From: Tolypeutes matacus
Lineage: Eukaryota; Chordata; Mammalia; Cingulata; Chlamyphoridae
Length of the DNA: 64,000 bases
Direction: 5' to 3'
Assembly (NCBI GenBank): GCA_026826555.1
Contig: JAKSZT010054458.1
Coordinates: 4,167,192 to 4,231,191 of the forward strand
In this document: positions 45,346-56,035 of the stretch, piece after piece
Layout of the letters: every line of letters begins with the position of its first letter
Numbering within the stretch: the first letter of the stretch is position 1
The notes under the pieces: generated by a model
Database searches by the model: none
Told to the model about the DNA's origin: nothing
Seen by the model: the letters and a program-made list of their open reading frames with translations, nothing else
Translations under genes and position numbers: made by a program

Positions 45346-46640
45346 CCATCCTTTGGCTCCCAAAGATTCATGTCCATTCCTCATGCAAAATGCATCTGCC
45401 TTATCCCAACATCCCCAAAAGTCTCAAGCAATTACATCAATTCAAAATCCAAAAATCTCATAAATCTCAATCAGTTCAAAACAATCAAATACTATTTTCT
45501 AAATCATATAAAGCACTTGTGGGTGCTACTCTAGATTTGCTCCACCCTGAAAAAAATTTTTTCTTGATTTGTAGACTTTTGTAAAACTCACAAACAAGTT
45601 ACCTGCTGCAAAAATAAAATAGTGGACAGGCATAGGCTAACAGTTACAGTTATTACTATTACATAAAATTGAATATGGAAGAAAGAAAAGAGTCACTGAC
45701 CCCAAACATTTTTGAAATCTAACCAGTTAAATCCTATTAAGTTTTAAAGTCTGGGAATAATCTTCTATGGTTTGAAGCATCACCTTCTGAGTTACTCTTC
45801 CTTTTTCATGAAAGGTAACACTTGTTTGCAGGTGAATGATTTTATCACTCTTTCTTGCCTGAATAATTTTGCGATTATGATGACATACTTTATTTTCCTG
45901 CTTTGTCCATTCCTTCCTGTCCAAAGTGACAGAATTTTATGTGGGTAAAACATTATTTAAAAATGTGTCCTCTGTGTCTGTCACAGAGATTTTTCCATTA
46001 GAGAGGAGACTCCTCAAAGATCTTTCCTAGCTAAGCCCATTTCTGAAATGGATGAAGGGAAACATGAGTTAAATGTCTCATGTCTTCAAATAGCATTCTG
46101 CATGATGTAATATTTTGAAAATGTGCTCTTTAAAAAGAACTAATAAAATATTTTTCATCCATACTTTTGTCTTTCTCTCCAGAAAACACTTTAATGATGT
46201 TGAATATCCTAATTTTGTCATATGTTGCAATTCGGATAAGCTGAGACATTCTCAGATCTTACAGACTTGATTTTTTGTTGCTTAACAGTTCCACCCTCAA
46301 TTTATCTCTTTCTATCACATTTTACTATCACAGAAAAAAGAAATCAGGTCACACCCTCATCACTTTGCTTGAAAATCTGCTCATCTAAATATAAAAGGTA
46401 ATCAATTAAAAATTTTGCTTTAAACCTAATTATAAAACATAATATAGCTAAGCTTCTGGTAGCTATATAACAAGGATTATCTTTCCTGAAGTTTTTGTAA
46501 ATTGTGCATCAATTTTATCTGAGTAATCAACAGCAGTGCTTCTTTCCCTTAAACTTTCTTTTAAACTTTCTTTGTTAAAATTTCCCAAGAACAAGGATAT
46601 CCATTTATGCAACTAACTTAACTACAGTTATCAAATTTAA
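45346..46640 (-). repeat. MaLR internal-like sequence, reversed
   Basis: It lies next to the MLT1 LTR and has the look of MaLR internal DNA (GAGGAGACTCCTCAAAGATC, TTTCCTAGCTAAGCCC). It codes for no retroviral protein that I can see, which is usual for MaLR. Confidence 0.5.
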
Positions 46641-47000
46641 GAGACTTAACATTAATAGAAAGCTTACAGTCTAAATTCCAATTTTTCATATGTCCTATTA
46701 ATGTCCTTTTGAGACATTATTATTTCTGGTCCAGGATTATGTATTGCATTTGGTTATCAGTGTCTCTTTAGTTGGTCTAATTTTTTTTTTTTTTTAAAGA
46801 TTTTATTTATTTATTCATTTTATCCTCCCCTTGCTGCTTGTGCTCGCTGGGTCAGCTAACCACGCCGTGCGGGCGGGCTTGCCTTCACCAGGAGGCCCCG
46901 GGAACCGAACCCGGGGCCTCCCATATGGTAAATGGGAGCCCTGCTGATTGAGCCACAGCCGCTTCCCATTGGTCTAATTTTTTAATGTGAAAACTATAAT
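46641..47000 (-). mobile_element. Old L1 3' end hosting the SINE
   Basis: TCTGGTCCAGGATTATGTATTGC and GTGTCTCTTTAG are from a reversed old L1 3' UTR. The SINE splits it. Confidence 0.5.
46787..46968 (-). mobile_element. Young tRNA-derived SINE, xenarthran type
   Basis: On the reverse strand it begins GGGAAGCGGCTGTGGCTC and ends in AAAT units and a poly(A) (T run at 46787-46795). The Pol III A box lies at 46943-46955 (TGGCTCAATCAGC on the reverse strand) and the B box at 46901-46911 (GGTTCGGTTCC). It is flanked by the perfect 15-base repeat TTGGTCTAATTTTTT at 46772-46786 and 46969-46983. It is far more GC-rich than the region. Such tRNA-derived SINEs are moved by L1. This is the best preserved element in the window. 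Confidence 0.92.
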
Positions 47001-47430
47001 GCCTTTCTTTCCCAGCTGCTAAAACAAGTACTATACACTGTGTTGGTTGAACAACAAGAACTTACTAGCCCAAGATTTAAGTCCAAAATTGAAGTGGCAG
47101 CCAGTCAATGCTTTCTCCCTGAAGACTTTGACATTCTGTGGCTGGCTGATCCTTGGGTCCTTGTCTTTCCATCACATGGCAAAACACATGGCAGTGCTTT
47201 TTCCTTTCCCTTCAAGGTTTCATTGACTTTCAGCTTCTGCCCTTTGGCATGGCTTTGTCTTTATAAAGTCTCAAGTGACAATATTAAGGCCCAATCTCAT
47301 TCAGCTGGGCCCCACCTTAACAAAAAATGACATATTCAAAAAGTCCTATTTATAATGGGTTCACACCCACAAGAATGGATTAAGATTAAGAATATGATTT
47401 TCTGTGGTACATAATTCAACCTACTACAGC
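47001..47430 (-). repeat. MaLR LTR, reversed
   Basis: CCAGCTGCTAAAACAAGTAC, CACATGGCAAAACACATGGC and CACACCCACAAGAATGG reverse-match the LTR at 17235-17680. The right end is ACCTACTACAG. Confidence 0.75.
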
Positions 47431-47730
47431 TTACCCTCTAGACCCCAAATAAACCTATGCATGATATATGCATTTCCTTACAATATCCCAAAAGCCTAAA
47501 GCATTTTGGTGATAATGCTAAGTACAAAGTCTCATTAAATAAATTATGGTTGTAGGCATGTCCACAGATGGGGAGGAACTTTGCCTCAATTTATAGATTG
47601 CATTCTAAATAGATTTTGATGAGATTTTTAGATATAGGGTTGTTTTAAAATGGCTTGGGACTTTTGGAATTTTTAATGGAATGCATGTATATTGTATGTG
47701 GGAAGAACATATATTTTGGGGGTCCAGAAC
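47431..47730. repeat. MaLR internal pieces, two orientations
   Basis: The left half appears to belong to the reversed element and the right half (ACTTTTGGAATTTTT, GGGAAGAACATATATTTTGGGGG) to the forward one that ends in the next LTR. Confidence 0.4.
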
Positions 47731-48145
47731 ATGGACCATTGGGAAGTGAATCATATCCCTCACAAAAGGCATGTTCTGGTCCCAACATCTGGTCCTGAAG
47801 GTGTGAAACCATTTCTGAATAGGAACTTTGAAATGATAGAAGTTAAGGTGTTTCCAAGCTGAATGAGGGTGGGCTTTAATACAGTAGTGTGAAGTTGTTA
47901 TAATAAAAGGAAATTGAAAAGACAAGCAAAATAACAGGAAGCACCCAGAAGCTAGAGTCAATGGGATCCATGTGACAGAACAACCAGAAACTCCATAGAT
48001 TGCTGGTCAACCAGAAAATACTGACCCTAGAAAGAATAAAGCCTTCAACCCTCTGAGATCATGAACCAAAAATTTCCGTTTTTTTTTTTTTTTTAAGTCG
48101 TCCTAATATAGGGCACTTGTTTTAGCAGCTAGGAAATGACAAAAC
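47731..48145 (+). repeat. MaLR LTR, forward
   Basis: It has GAAGGTGTGAAACCATTTC, GAATGAGGGTGGGCTTTAAT, AGAAACTCCATAGATTGC and the end TTGTTTTAGCAGC. Compare 38092-39580. A T run lies at 48079-48094. Confidence 0.7.
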
Positions 48146-48359
48146 AAAGTGAAATAGATGGGCAGGCTATTAAATTTATATTTGTTCTGTACAAGTAGGA
48201 GTTCTAAGTCAAGTGAAAACAATCTGACTTGAATTTCAAAAATAGGAAATCACAGGTCCTCAATCAATTCCAGTTTACAGTCCCAGAACCCATCAAATGA
48301 ATGGAAACCTGGGACCACTTGGGAAAGGATGCTGATATACAGTAAAACTTTGTACTGCT

Positions 48360-48635
48360 ATTTTCCTTCCAGTCTTCCCCAGTGGGACCTATGGCCTTTT
48401 ACCAGCTGTTCATTGAAATACAGGAGATAATAAAACATTTCAGTGATTACTGTACACTTACTCTGTGTCCAGGAGACCCAAAACACAACTGTTGTCCAGC
48501 AGTCAGAGTAGGGGCTTATGGAAGTCAGGTGATCAATGGGGTTTTATGTCAGACCCATCTTACAGAGGGTCTAGTGGCAACTGTAACCCATTTTGTAGCC
48601 ACCGCCTTAGTTCCAGAGTGTATTATATGAGTAAA
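48360..48635 (+). pseudogene. ERV-L protease remnant, copy two
   Basis: The 82-residue open piece 48382-48630 matches the protease piece at 5914-6168 from GDPK to the end (shared AVRVGAYGSQV and THFV-like parts). The catalytic DTG of copy one is replaced by DYC, so the active site is lost. It ends in the same CII stop context (a codon after ECII) as copy one. The retroviral aspartic protease cut the polyprotein. This copy shows the homology but none of the catalytic triplet. Confidence 0.7.
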
Positions 48636-48699
48636 CATAATAATCAACAAGCAGAATCCTCTTAAGTTGAGTCAAGTGGATCTAGTGGAAGCCACTAGA

Positions 48700-49440
48700 A
48701 ATCCATTCCTGTACAGATTTCAGAGATTAGTGCCACCATCAAGGACTTGAATGATGCAGGAGGATGATTCCCAACACATCCCCTTTCAACTCTCCTACTT
48801 GGCCTATGAAGAAAATAGATGAATCTTCAAGGATTATAGTGGATTATCATATACTTGATCAAGCTATTGATTATCATAAACCTGGCCAACAATGAAAACT
48901 TCTATTCTAGGTATGGTATCAATGCTTGAGCAAATAAACACAACCCTTGGTACCTGATAAACAGCTATTGAGCTGGAAAATGATGTTTTCTTGATCTTTT
49001 ACTGGAGACCACCAGAAATAGTCAGCTTTTAGCTGACAAGGCCAGCAATACCCTTTTCCTTTCTCATTTCAGGGATATAAGACCTAAGCAGCCCTATGTA
49101 ATAATCTAGTCTGTAGGTACCTTGATCAACATTCCCTTCCATAAGACATCTCACTGGTCCATTATATTGATGACATCATGTTGACTGTGTCTAGTAACAA
49201 GCAACTTATTTGTAAGACATTTGCATGTCAGTGGGAAGGAGATAAATCCAGCAAAAATTCAGGGGCTTCCCACCTCAGTTAAATTTTTAGACATCCAGTT
49301 GTTTGGGGCATTTCAGGATATCATTTTTAAGGTGAAGGATGCACTAATGCATCTGACCCTTATTCAACTGAAAGAAAAAAAGAAGCACGGCACCGCATTA
49401 GCCTCTTTAGATTTGTAGGCAACATGTTTCTCATTTTTGT
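48700..49440 (+). pseudogene. ERV-L reverse transcriptase remnant, copy two
   Basis: It lines up with 6300-7040 of copy one. The catalytic box is YIDD at 49163-49174 and the next two residues are IM, so the motif is kept, but stops and frame changes surround it (one TGA-free run covers only a few dozen codons). Around 49260-49415 an open piece of 65 residues contains KFLDIQLFGAFQDI, which matches KFLDIQWCG in copy one (6880 onwards). The domain copied viral RNA into DNA. With no continuous frame it is a fossil. Confidence 0.72.
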
Positions 49441-50007
49441 GTTTTACTCTAGGCCATTTACTGAGTGACTTGAAAAGCTGCTAATTTTGAATGAAGAGTG
49501 GCACAAGGAGAGGTTCTGCAATAGTTCCAGGTTGCCATAAAAGCTGCTCTGCCACTTTTATGACACTGGAAATGTCAGTGCCAATTAAAGGTGCTGTTTG
49601 TCAGACACTTAGGATCATGGAACAAAGCCCTGTCATCCTCTGCAGATAACTACTTTCCTGAGAAATAGCCCTTGCCCTGCACCTGAGCCTTAGTAAAGGC
49701 TAACCCTAGCTATAGGCCACTAAGATGCCATGAGGCCTGAGCTACTCATAATGAACTGAGTATTGACTGAATGGCCAATCCATAAATTAGGCAGGTACAG
49801 CAGCACTCCTTCATCAAAAGAAGTGGGGTTTATTTGATCTGGTTCTAGTAGACTCTGAAGACTCAAGTATGATACAAAAGGATGTGACTCACATGCCCAT
49901 GGCCCCCACTCCTACCACATTACTGTCTCCCTAGTAATGCTCTGCCATGGCCTCTTGTAGAGTTTTCAGTGATAAGTTGATTGAGGAAGAGAAAACTCAA
50001 ACATAGT

Positions 50008-50200
50008 TGTATTAGTCAGCCAAAGGGGTACTGATGCAAAATACCAGAAATCTTTTGGCTTTTATAATCATTATTTAATTGCATAAAACTAAAACCTCTG
50101 AATCCAATACACTCTAATAATAGACCCAGAGGAAAAGACCAGTTTACAAGCATAATCCAATATTTCTTTTTGGAATTCATCAATAATATCAAACTGCTAC
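50008..50200 (-). repeat. Short type B-like LTR, reversed, in ERV-L
   Basis: It starts TGTATTAGTCAGCCAAAGGGG and ends with AATATCAAACTGCTACA, the reverse of the type B LTR ends (38420 and 39443). The middle is short and unlike the long copy, so it is either an internally deleted copy or a small subfamily. It separates the ERV-L sequence GAGAAAACTC... from ...GTTCTGCATACAGAACAC, which are adjacent in copy one (7640-7680). Confidence 0.78.
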
Positions 50201-50639
50201 AATGTTTTGGATATTGTTCTGCATACAGAACACACCCTAAATTAGACAGTTACATCACTATAGTCCTTTTGGGGACATCCTGGTAAAACAGTGGTGAAGG
50301 GAATTATTCCTATTGGGGAGAACTTTGACAAGTGCACATGATTGTTCATTTTGGTTGGATGAGAAATGGCTAGAAATGCATTTGTATGTTAATTCACAGG
50401 CTGTGGTCAATTGTTTGGCTAGATGATCAGGGTTTTGCAAGGAACATGACTGGAAAATTGACGTCACAAAGATCTTGGGGAGATGTATGTGGATAGACCT
50501 TTTTGAATAGTCTAAAAGCATCAAAATATTTGTGTCCCATGTGAATGGTCACCAGATGGTGACTTCAGCTGGGGAGGGATTTAATAATAAATTGGATAGG
50601 ATGATCCATTCTGTGGGTACCAGCCAGCCTCTTTCCCCA

Positions 50640-51230
50640 ACCACTCCTGTCTTGTGCAATGGACTCATGAACAAAATGGGCTGTGGTGGTGGTGATAGAA
50701 GTTATTCATGAGCTCAGCAACATGGACTTCCATTCACCAAGGCCAACTCAACTACACAACTGCTGAGTCTCCAAAACTTCTAACAGATATCAACATTAAG
50801 TCCCTAATATGTTATCATTTCCTGAATTGATCATACTGGTGGCAGTTTGTTACATTGAACCACTTCCATTGTGAAGGAGAGCCATTTTGTTCTTAATGGG
50901 ATAGACATGTACTCTGGACATGGATTTGTCTTCCTTGCATGCAATGCTTCTACCAAAACTAGCATCTGTTGACTTACAGAATGCCTCATCCACCACCAAA
51001 CTACTCACAATATTGCTTCTGGTCAAAGAACTCAACTCACACCAATTGTAGTGCAATAATGGGGACATGCTCAGGGAATTCACTGGTCTTACCGTGTTCC
51101 TATCATCCAAATAGCTGAATTGACAGAATCTTGGAATGGTCTATTGGAGAATTGTGGTGCCAATGGAGTGGCAGTAGCTTTCAGGGCTTGGCCAATGTTC
51201 TCCAGGAAACTGTATATGCTCTAGATCAGC
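50640..51230 (+). pseudogene. ERV-L integrase remnant, copy two
   Basis: It aligns with 8090-8700. At the position of the second catalytic Asp one frame reads ASGQRTQLT, so Asp has become Gly. The Glu region can still be read as AELTES near 51110-51135. The frame is broken by several stops. The protein joined viral DNA to the host chromosome. The loss is different from that of copy one, where Asp and Glu survive. Confidence 0.65.
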
Positions 51231-51239
51231 ATCCAATCT

Positions 51240-51810
51240 CTTGAGCTCTTTCTCCCATTAACAGCATTCATGAGTCTAGGGATCAAGGAGGCAGAAATGG
51301 GAGTGGCATCACCCGCTATTACCCCTAATGATTCAATTCCTGTCCCCATGACCTTGAACACTGCTTGTCTACAGATATTAGTTCCAAAAGGAGTGGTTCT
51401 TTCACAAGGAGACACAATTAAATATGGTTCCATTGAATTTAAGTTAAAATTGCCACTTGACCACTTCAGCCTTTTCATGCTTTTGAATCAACAAGCAAAG
51501 AAAGGAGTTATATTCTGATTATCTATGTGAAATAGGACTGCTACTACATAATGGAGGTAAAGAACAGTATGCCTAAAACACAAGACATCCTTTAGTATTA
51601 ACATATCCAGTGCTTAAAGTCAATGGGAATCTGCAGTGACCCAATCCAAGCAAGTCTGCTAGTGGCACAGACCTTTCAGGTATGAAGGTGTGAATCACCG
51701 AGTTAGGCACAAAACAACAACCAGCTGAGGGTAAAGGGAATAAGGAATGGGTAGAGAAAGAAATAGTTAGAAATATGAGCTATAACCATGTGGCCAGTTG
51801 CAGAAACAAG
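51240..51810 (+). pseudogene. ERV-L dUTPase remnant, copy two
   Basis: The 82-residue open piece 51270-51518 matches the region 8700-8960 of copy one and runs through PMTLNTACLQILVPKG, GDTIKYGSIEFKLKLP and NQQAKKGVIF, in the order of a dUTPase beta-barrel N-terminal half. The third motif (AGVIDADY in copy one) is not readable here because a stop falls just after KKGVIF. dUTPase hydrolyses dUTP. ERV-L carries it after integrase. Confidence 0.68.
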
Positions 51811-52137
51811 GACTGCAATGAAGATTTCTTTCCTGGTTTATTATGAAAATGTCTATATACATAAAGCAAATATTTTTGTTTTATTACTTCTCTTATCCTC
51901 TTAGCATATAACATATTTTATCAACTTTATATCATAGTATTTAAGTTTCTGGATATCACATTTAAGAGTGACTAAACACAAGTACTTGCATCCTCCTCTG
52001 GGGAAAGTGTTAGTACATTTCCTGTTGTATGCAAAACAGTTGTTGTATTATATTAGGTGAAAGTAAATTTGATTGTATTTGAGATTAAGCATGGTTTAAA
52101 GAGATGTGAATGGGTGCTAAATTGAAAAGTGGTGGAC

Positions 52138-52650
52138 TGTAATCGTAAAGTTCATGTGTTAACTTGGCTGTATTATGGTGTCCAATTGTTCAGTCAAGAA
52201 AACACTGGCCTGATTTTTACTGTGAAGGTAGTTTGTTGGATTTGAATCATTATTCGGCTGACTACACATGTGTCAATTATATCTCCAGTTAATGAAGGTC
52301 AATGTCTTTAGCAATGAGAGAATTCTCATCCAATCAGTTGAAGGCCTTAAATGGAGAACTGATGATTTCAGCAGTCAGAAAGAAGAATTTCTCTCTCTGT
52401 TTCAATCAGTCAGCTATTTGTGGAGAATTCACTGTCACCTTTGAGTTCTAATCTTGCAGCTTCTCCTGGGAAATTCAACATCACTATTGAGTTCCAAACT
52501 TATGCCCCTGCCTTATGGAATTTAGAATTATCCATCCCATGGTCATGTCAGTAAATTCTTGTAATAAATATCTTTATATATGCATAAAATGATATATATA
52601 TATATATATCCCGTTGTTTTTGTTTTTCTGGAGAACCTTGGCTAATATAA
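52138..52650 (+). repeat. 3' LTR of ERV-L copy two (type A)
   Basis: It starts TGTAATCGTAAAGTTCATG after the polypurine tract and ends GAGAACCTTGGCTAATATAA. It is more diverged and longer than the copy one LTRs. An AT run (52591-52609) lies near the end. Confidence 0.8.
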
Positions 52651-52659
52651 ATATACTAC

Positions 52660-53108
52660 ATAAACTTTCCCATTTCAGCCACTCCAAAGCATACCATTTA
52701 GTGGAGATATCACATTCATCAAGTTGCACTACCCTTACCAAACAGTATCAAAAATTTCCTATCACAACAAATAGAAAACCTACACTGTAAGGCATTAACT
52801 ACTGAATCTCCCTATTCCCTGAATCTGGTAGACTTTACTCTCCTTTCAGTATCTATGAGTTTGTATATTCTAGCTATTTCATATAAAGGAAAAATACCAT
52901 GTCTGACTTCTTTTCTTTTGCTCAAGTAAATATCTTCAAGCTTCATCTGTGTAGTGACATATATCAGAACTTCATTCATTTTTAAGGCTCAGTAATATTG
53001 CATTGCATGTAAATACCACCTTTTGTTTATATGTTCAACTGCTGATGGACATTTGCGTTGCTTCCACTTTTTATTCACTCAAATTTTACACTACTGCCTA
53101 TTTTTGTA
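52660..53108 (-). mobile_element. Old L1 fragment, reversed
   Basis: TTTAAGGCTCAGTAATATTGC, CTGATGGACATTTGCGTTGC and TTCATATAAAGG are from the reversed 3' end of an old L1. It ends at the TA where the Tigger transposon entered. Confidence 0.72.
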
Positions 53109-55483
53109 CAGTGGTACCTCAGTACTCATTGTTAATTGTTTCCAGAGAAGTGAAGAGTACCAAAAACGATAAGTACCAAATTTTTCCTATAAGGAATAAT
53201 GCAAATAAATTTAATGTGTTCCCAACCAAAGACAATGCATATTTTAAGGCAATCTATAAAATGATAGGGTTGTATATCATTACTTTACATGAGAAATAAA
53301 CCAAAAATTAATACTTAAATAAAATAAAAACTTCACTTTAACTGTAGTAAAAAGATTTCATGGCCTAATGGGATGATGGGAGGAGAGTGGGGAGGAGAGG
53401 TTACATGGAGTGTTGCTTGGAAGGAGAGTGCCCCTCCAGTAGAACATCTGGCACTTGCACTTCAGGTGTTCTTTCTCTTTTCTGCTTTTTTTCAACTTGC
53501 ACCACAGGATATGACACAATCTTTGTCACCTTCATTAAAAACGTATCCAATGAAGACTGCTTCTATCTTCTTTTCAGAATTCCTTCAAAGTGTGAAATTG
53601 GTCATTCAATAAATTTACATTTCTGCTTGTCAGAGCTTTGTCTGGATGGTACTTCTCCACAGTTTTGAATGTCCCATTTTGCACATATTTCTTTTTCAAG
53701 GAACTGGGGACATCCTTTCTTATCTCCTCATCACCTGAAGAAATCTCTTCAGGCACCACTTGTTGCTGCTCCTTCTGTATTTCCTGCAGCTCCTCAGTGC
53801 TGAGCTCTTCGTGATGTTCCTCCACTAACTCCTCAACATCAGCAGCATCAACCTTCAGACCCTTGGACTGGCCCAAGATACAATATCCTACACAACTGTA
53901 CCCTCTATACCTTCAGGCTTGGGATCAGACTCAAACTTTCGAAGTCTCTCTGAGTCACAGCTTCTGGCCACAATTTCTTCCATGCCAAATTAATTGTCCT
54001 ATAAGAGACTTCGTTCCAGGCCTTATCAGTACAGTTAAGGAAATGCAGGACATTGAAATGCTCCTTTCAGAATTCTGTGAGGTCAATTGGGTGTCAGTGG
54101 TGATCTCAAACCACCTTTGGAAAAGTACCTCAATGTACAACTTTTTGAAGTTTGAAATGACCTGCTGGTCCATGGACTGGATGAGAGGAGTAGTGTTGGG
54201 GACAGGAACCTTACAGTGATGGAGCTGAACTCCTCCAGTAAGTCATCCTCCAAGCCTGGAGGGTGGGCAGGCAAATTGTCCAAAGTAGGAGAACTTTCAG
54301 AGGCAAATCTTTCTCCAGCCAATATTATTTTCACTGAGGGACCAAGCACTTCATATATCCACTCAGTGAAAACCTGCCTCATGACCCAAGCTTTGCTGTT
54401 TGCCCTTCACATCACATGGAGTTTGCATTTTATGACATTATTCTTCTTGAAAACTCATGGGTTTTCACTATGGTAGACTAGTAGAGGCTTGGGTTTTAAG
54501 TTCCCACTAGCATTTCCACACAATAGAGTGAGCCTGTTCTTCATTGGTTTGTGGTCTGGTAATGGCTTCTCCTTTTTTCTGCAGTAGGTTCTACACAGCA
54601 TTTTTTTCCAAAAAAAAAAAAAAAACTCTGGTCTCATCACAGTTAAAAACTTGGTGGGGAATAAAACCCTCAGCTTCTAAGTGGTCTTGAAATTCACTGA
54701 CGAATTCATCAGCAGCCTTTTTATTAGCACAAGCTGCCTCGCCATGCCTCACAATATATGGCTGCTGGTCCTCTTTTTAAAATTATCAAACCAGCTGTGG
54801 CTGGCCTTAAAACTTCAACACTCTCATCACTCAGTTCTGGTTTGTTTTTCAAACGCTTAGCATGCAACACTTTTGCTTTTTCACATATCATGGCTTCATA
54901 TACACTGTCGCCTGCTAACTGCTTCTCATTTACCCAAATTAATAACAGCTTTTCAACTTCGTTGAGTGTTTGGGAACACTGCTTTGTTACTGCCTCAACT
55001 CCTTTTGCAGCATTAGCCTTTTTAAATTGCTTCTTTATTCTTAATGGTGGTGGAGACCATTGTTCTAGGCATACTATATTCCCTAGCAAGATCAGTAATG
55101 CAAATACTCCTCTCATATTTACTTTTTTTTTTTTTTTTTTCTCAATGATGGTGTGAATTTGTTTTCTTTTTTTCTCAGCCCTATCATTGCTCATTTTTGT
55201 GGGACTTATGATGAGAAAAAAATCGAAAAATACACAAGATGACCCCAGAAGCTAAGATAAGACTGCAATAGGATGTGCACAGGGCAAGAAATACCATGTG
55301 ACTATGTGGCCCTTTGTTTGGGCTGGAAAGGGTAGTGAGTCATGAGCCAACAGACACCAACAAGTTCTAGCTTGTGGTGAATACCAAACAAATGATGAGT
55401 ATTGGGACAAAGTTTTCATGGCAAAATGCATCCAGTTTCAAATTTGACAGGTTTCAAAGCAGTTGAGTACCAAGGTATGACAG
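53109..55483 (-). mobile_element. Tigger (pogo-type) DNA transposon
   Basis: The element is 2375 bases and flanked by TA on both sides (53107-53108 and 55484-55485), the target duplication of the Tc1/mariner-pogo group. The left end reads CAGTGGTACCTCAGTACTC and the right end, reversed, CTGTCATACCTTGGTACTC, with 14 of 19 positions alike. Between them lies a transposase on the reverse strand. Exact subfamily not determined. Confidence 0.88.
53955..55194 (-). pseudogene. Tigger transposase, frameshifted
   Basis: Read on the reverse strand from MSNDRAEKKRKQ at 55194. The psq-type helix-turn-helix (DLAREYSMPRTMVSTTIKN) lies in another frame just after a T18 run (55123-55140 on the plus strand). 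The CENPB-like part with VNEKQLAGDSVYEAMICEKA follows at 54970-54860. The DDE/D core then shows NCDETR (first Asp, about 54645), KNRLTLLCGNASGNLKPKP with YHSENP (54530-54460), LDNLPAHPPG (second Asp, about 54270) and MDQQVISNFKK (third Asp, about 54170). All three catalytic Asp are visible, but in different frames. It cut and pasted the element through its terminal repeats. Stops and shifts make it inactive. Confidence 0.85.
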
Positions 55484-55485
55484 TA

Positions 55486-56035
55486 TTTAATTGATCTTTG
55501 TAGTAAACTCTTTAGAATTCTTTCTCATTTTTTTCTGTGAATATTTTCCTTTATTTTCTTTACAGTTACCCTAGGGCCTAAATTTAACATACTAATTTGG
55601 TAACAACCTCATTTGTTTTGGTACCAACTTTTATATCATGCACAAACTATGTTCCTATACCCTGTCCCCAAACTTTATGTAGTTCTTATCACAAATTACA
55701 TAGTTATACATTGTGTATCCAAAACCACTGATTTATCATTTCTTTTTATGCATTTGCCTTTTGGTTATTGTAAGAAGTAAAATGTAGAGGTAGGTGCAAA
55801 TTAAATATATAATGGTACTGACATTTGTATTTATCTATTTCATTACCTTTACTGGAGATCTTTGTCCCTTCTATAGCTTCAATCTATTTTCTAATGAACT
55901 CTTCATTCAACTTTAAGAAATCCCATTAGTAATTCTTATAGGACTGGTTGAGTGGTGACAAACTCCCTCAAATTTTATTTATTTTGGAATTTCTTAAGCT
56001 CTCTCTCATTTTTTCGCCACCACTTTTTATTACTA
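55486..56035 (-). mobile_element. Old L1M 5' part, reversed
   Basis: TTCTTATAGGACTGGTTGAGTGG with GACAAACTCCCTCAAATTTT and ATTTTTTCTGTGAAT resembles the reversed 5' region of L1M elements. It is cut at the right by the younger L1 3' UTR. Confidence 0.5.

Larger units (their letters stand above)
48150..52650 (+). mobile_element. Second ERV-L copy, 5' part lost
   Basis: It pairs with 4803-10030 of the first provirus: GAAATAGATGGGCAG at the left, then protease, RT, a broken RNase H region, integrase, dUTPase, polypurine tract and LTR. The 5' LTR, primer site and most of gag are gone, and the left edge abuts a MaLR LTR. A reversed type B LTR interrupts it at 50008-50200. It carries many stops. 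Confidence 0.85.

Noticed and set aside
46787..46968. A functional tRNA gene
   Set aside because: It has A and B boxes but no full cloverleaf, carries a long non-tRNA body and A-rich tail, and is flanked by a target duplication. It is a SINE.
54724..55194. A lysine-rich host protein with a membrane-like segment
   Set aside because: It is the frame-shifted N-terminal part of the Tigger transposase. The hydrophobic stretch is a wrong-frame reading of the helix-turn-helix.
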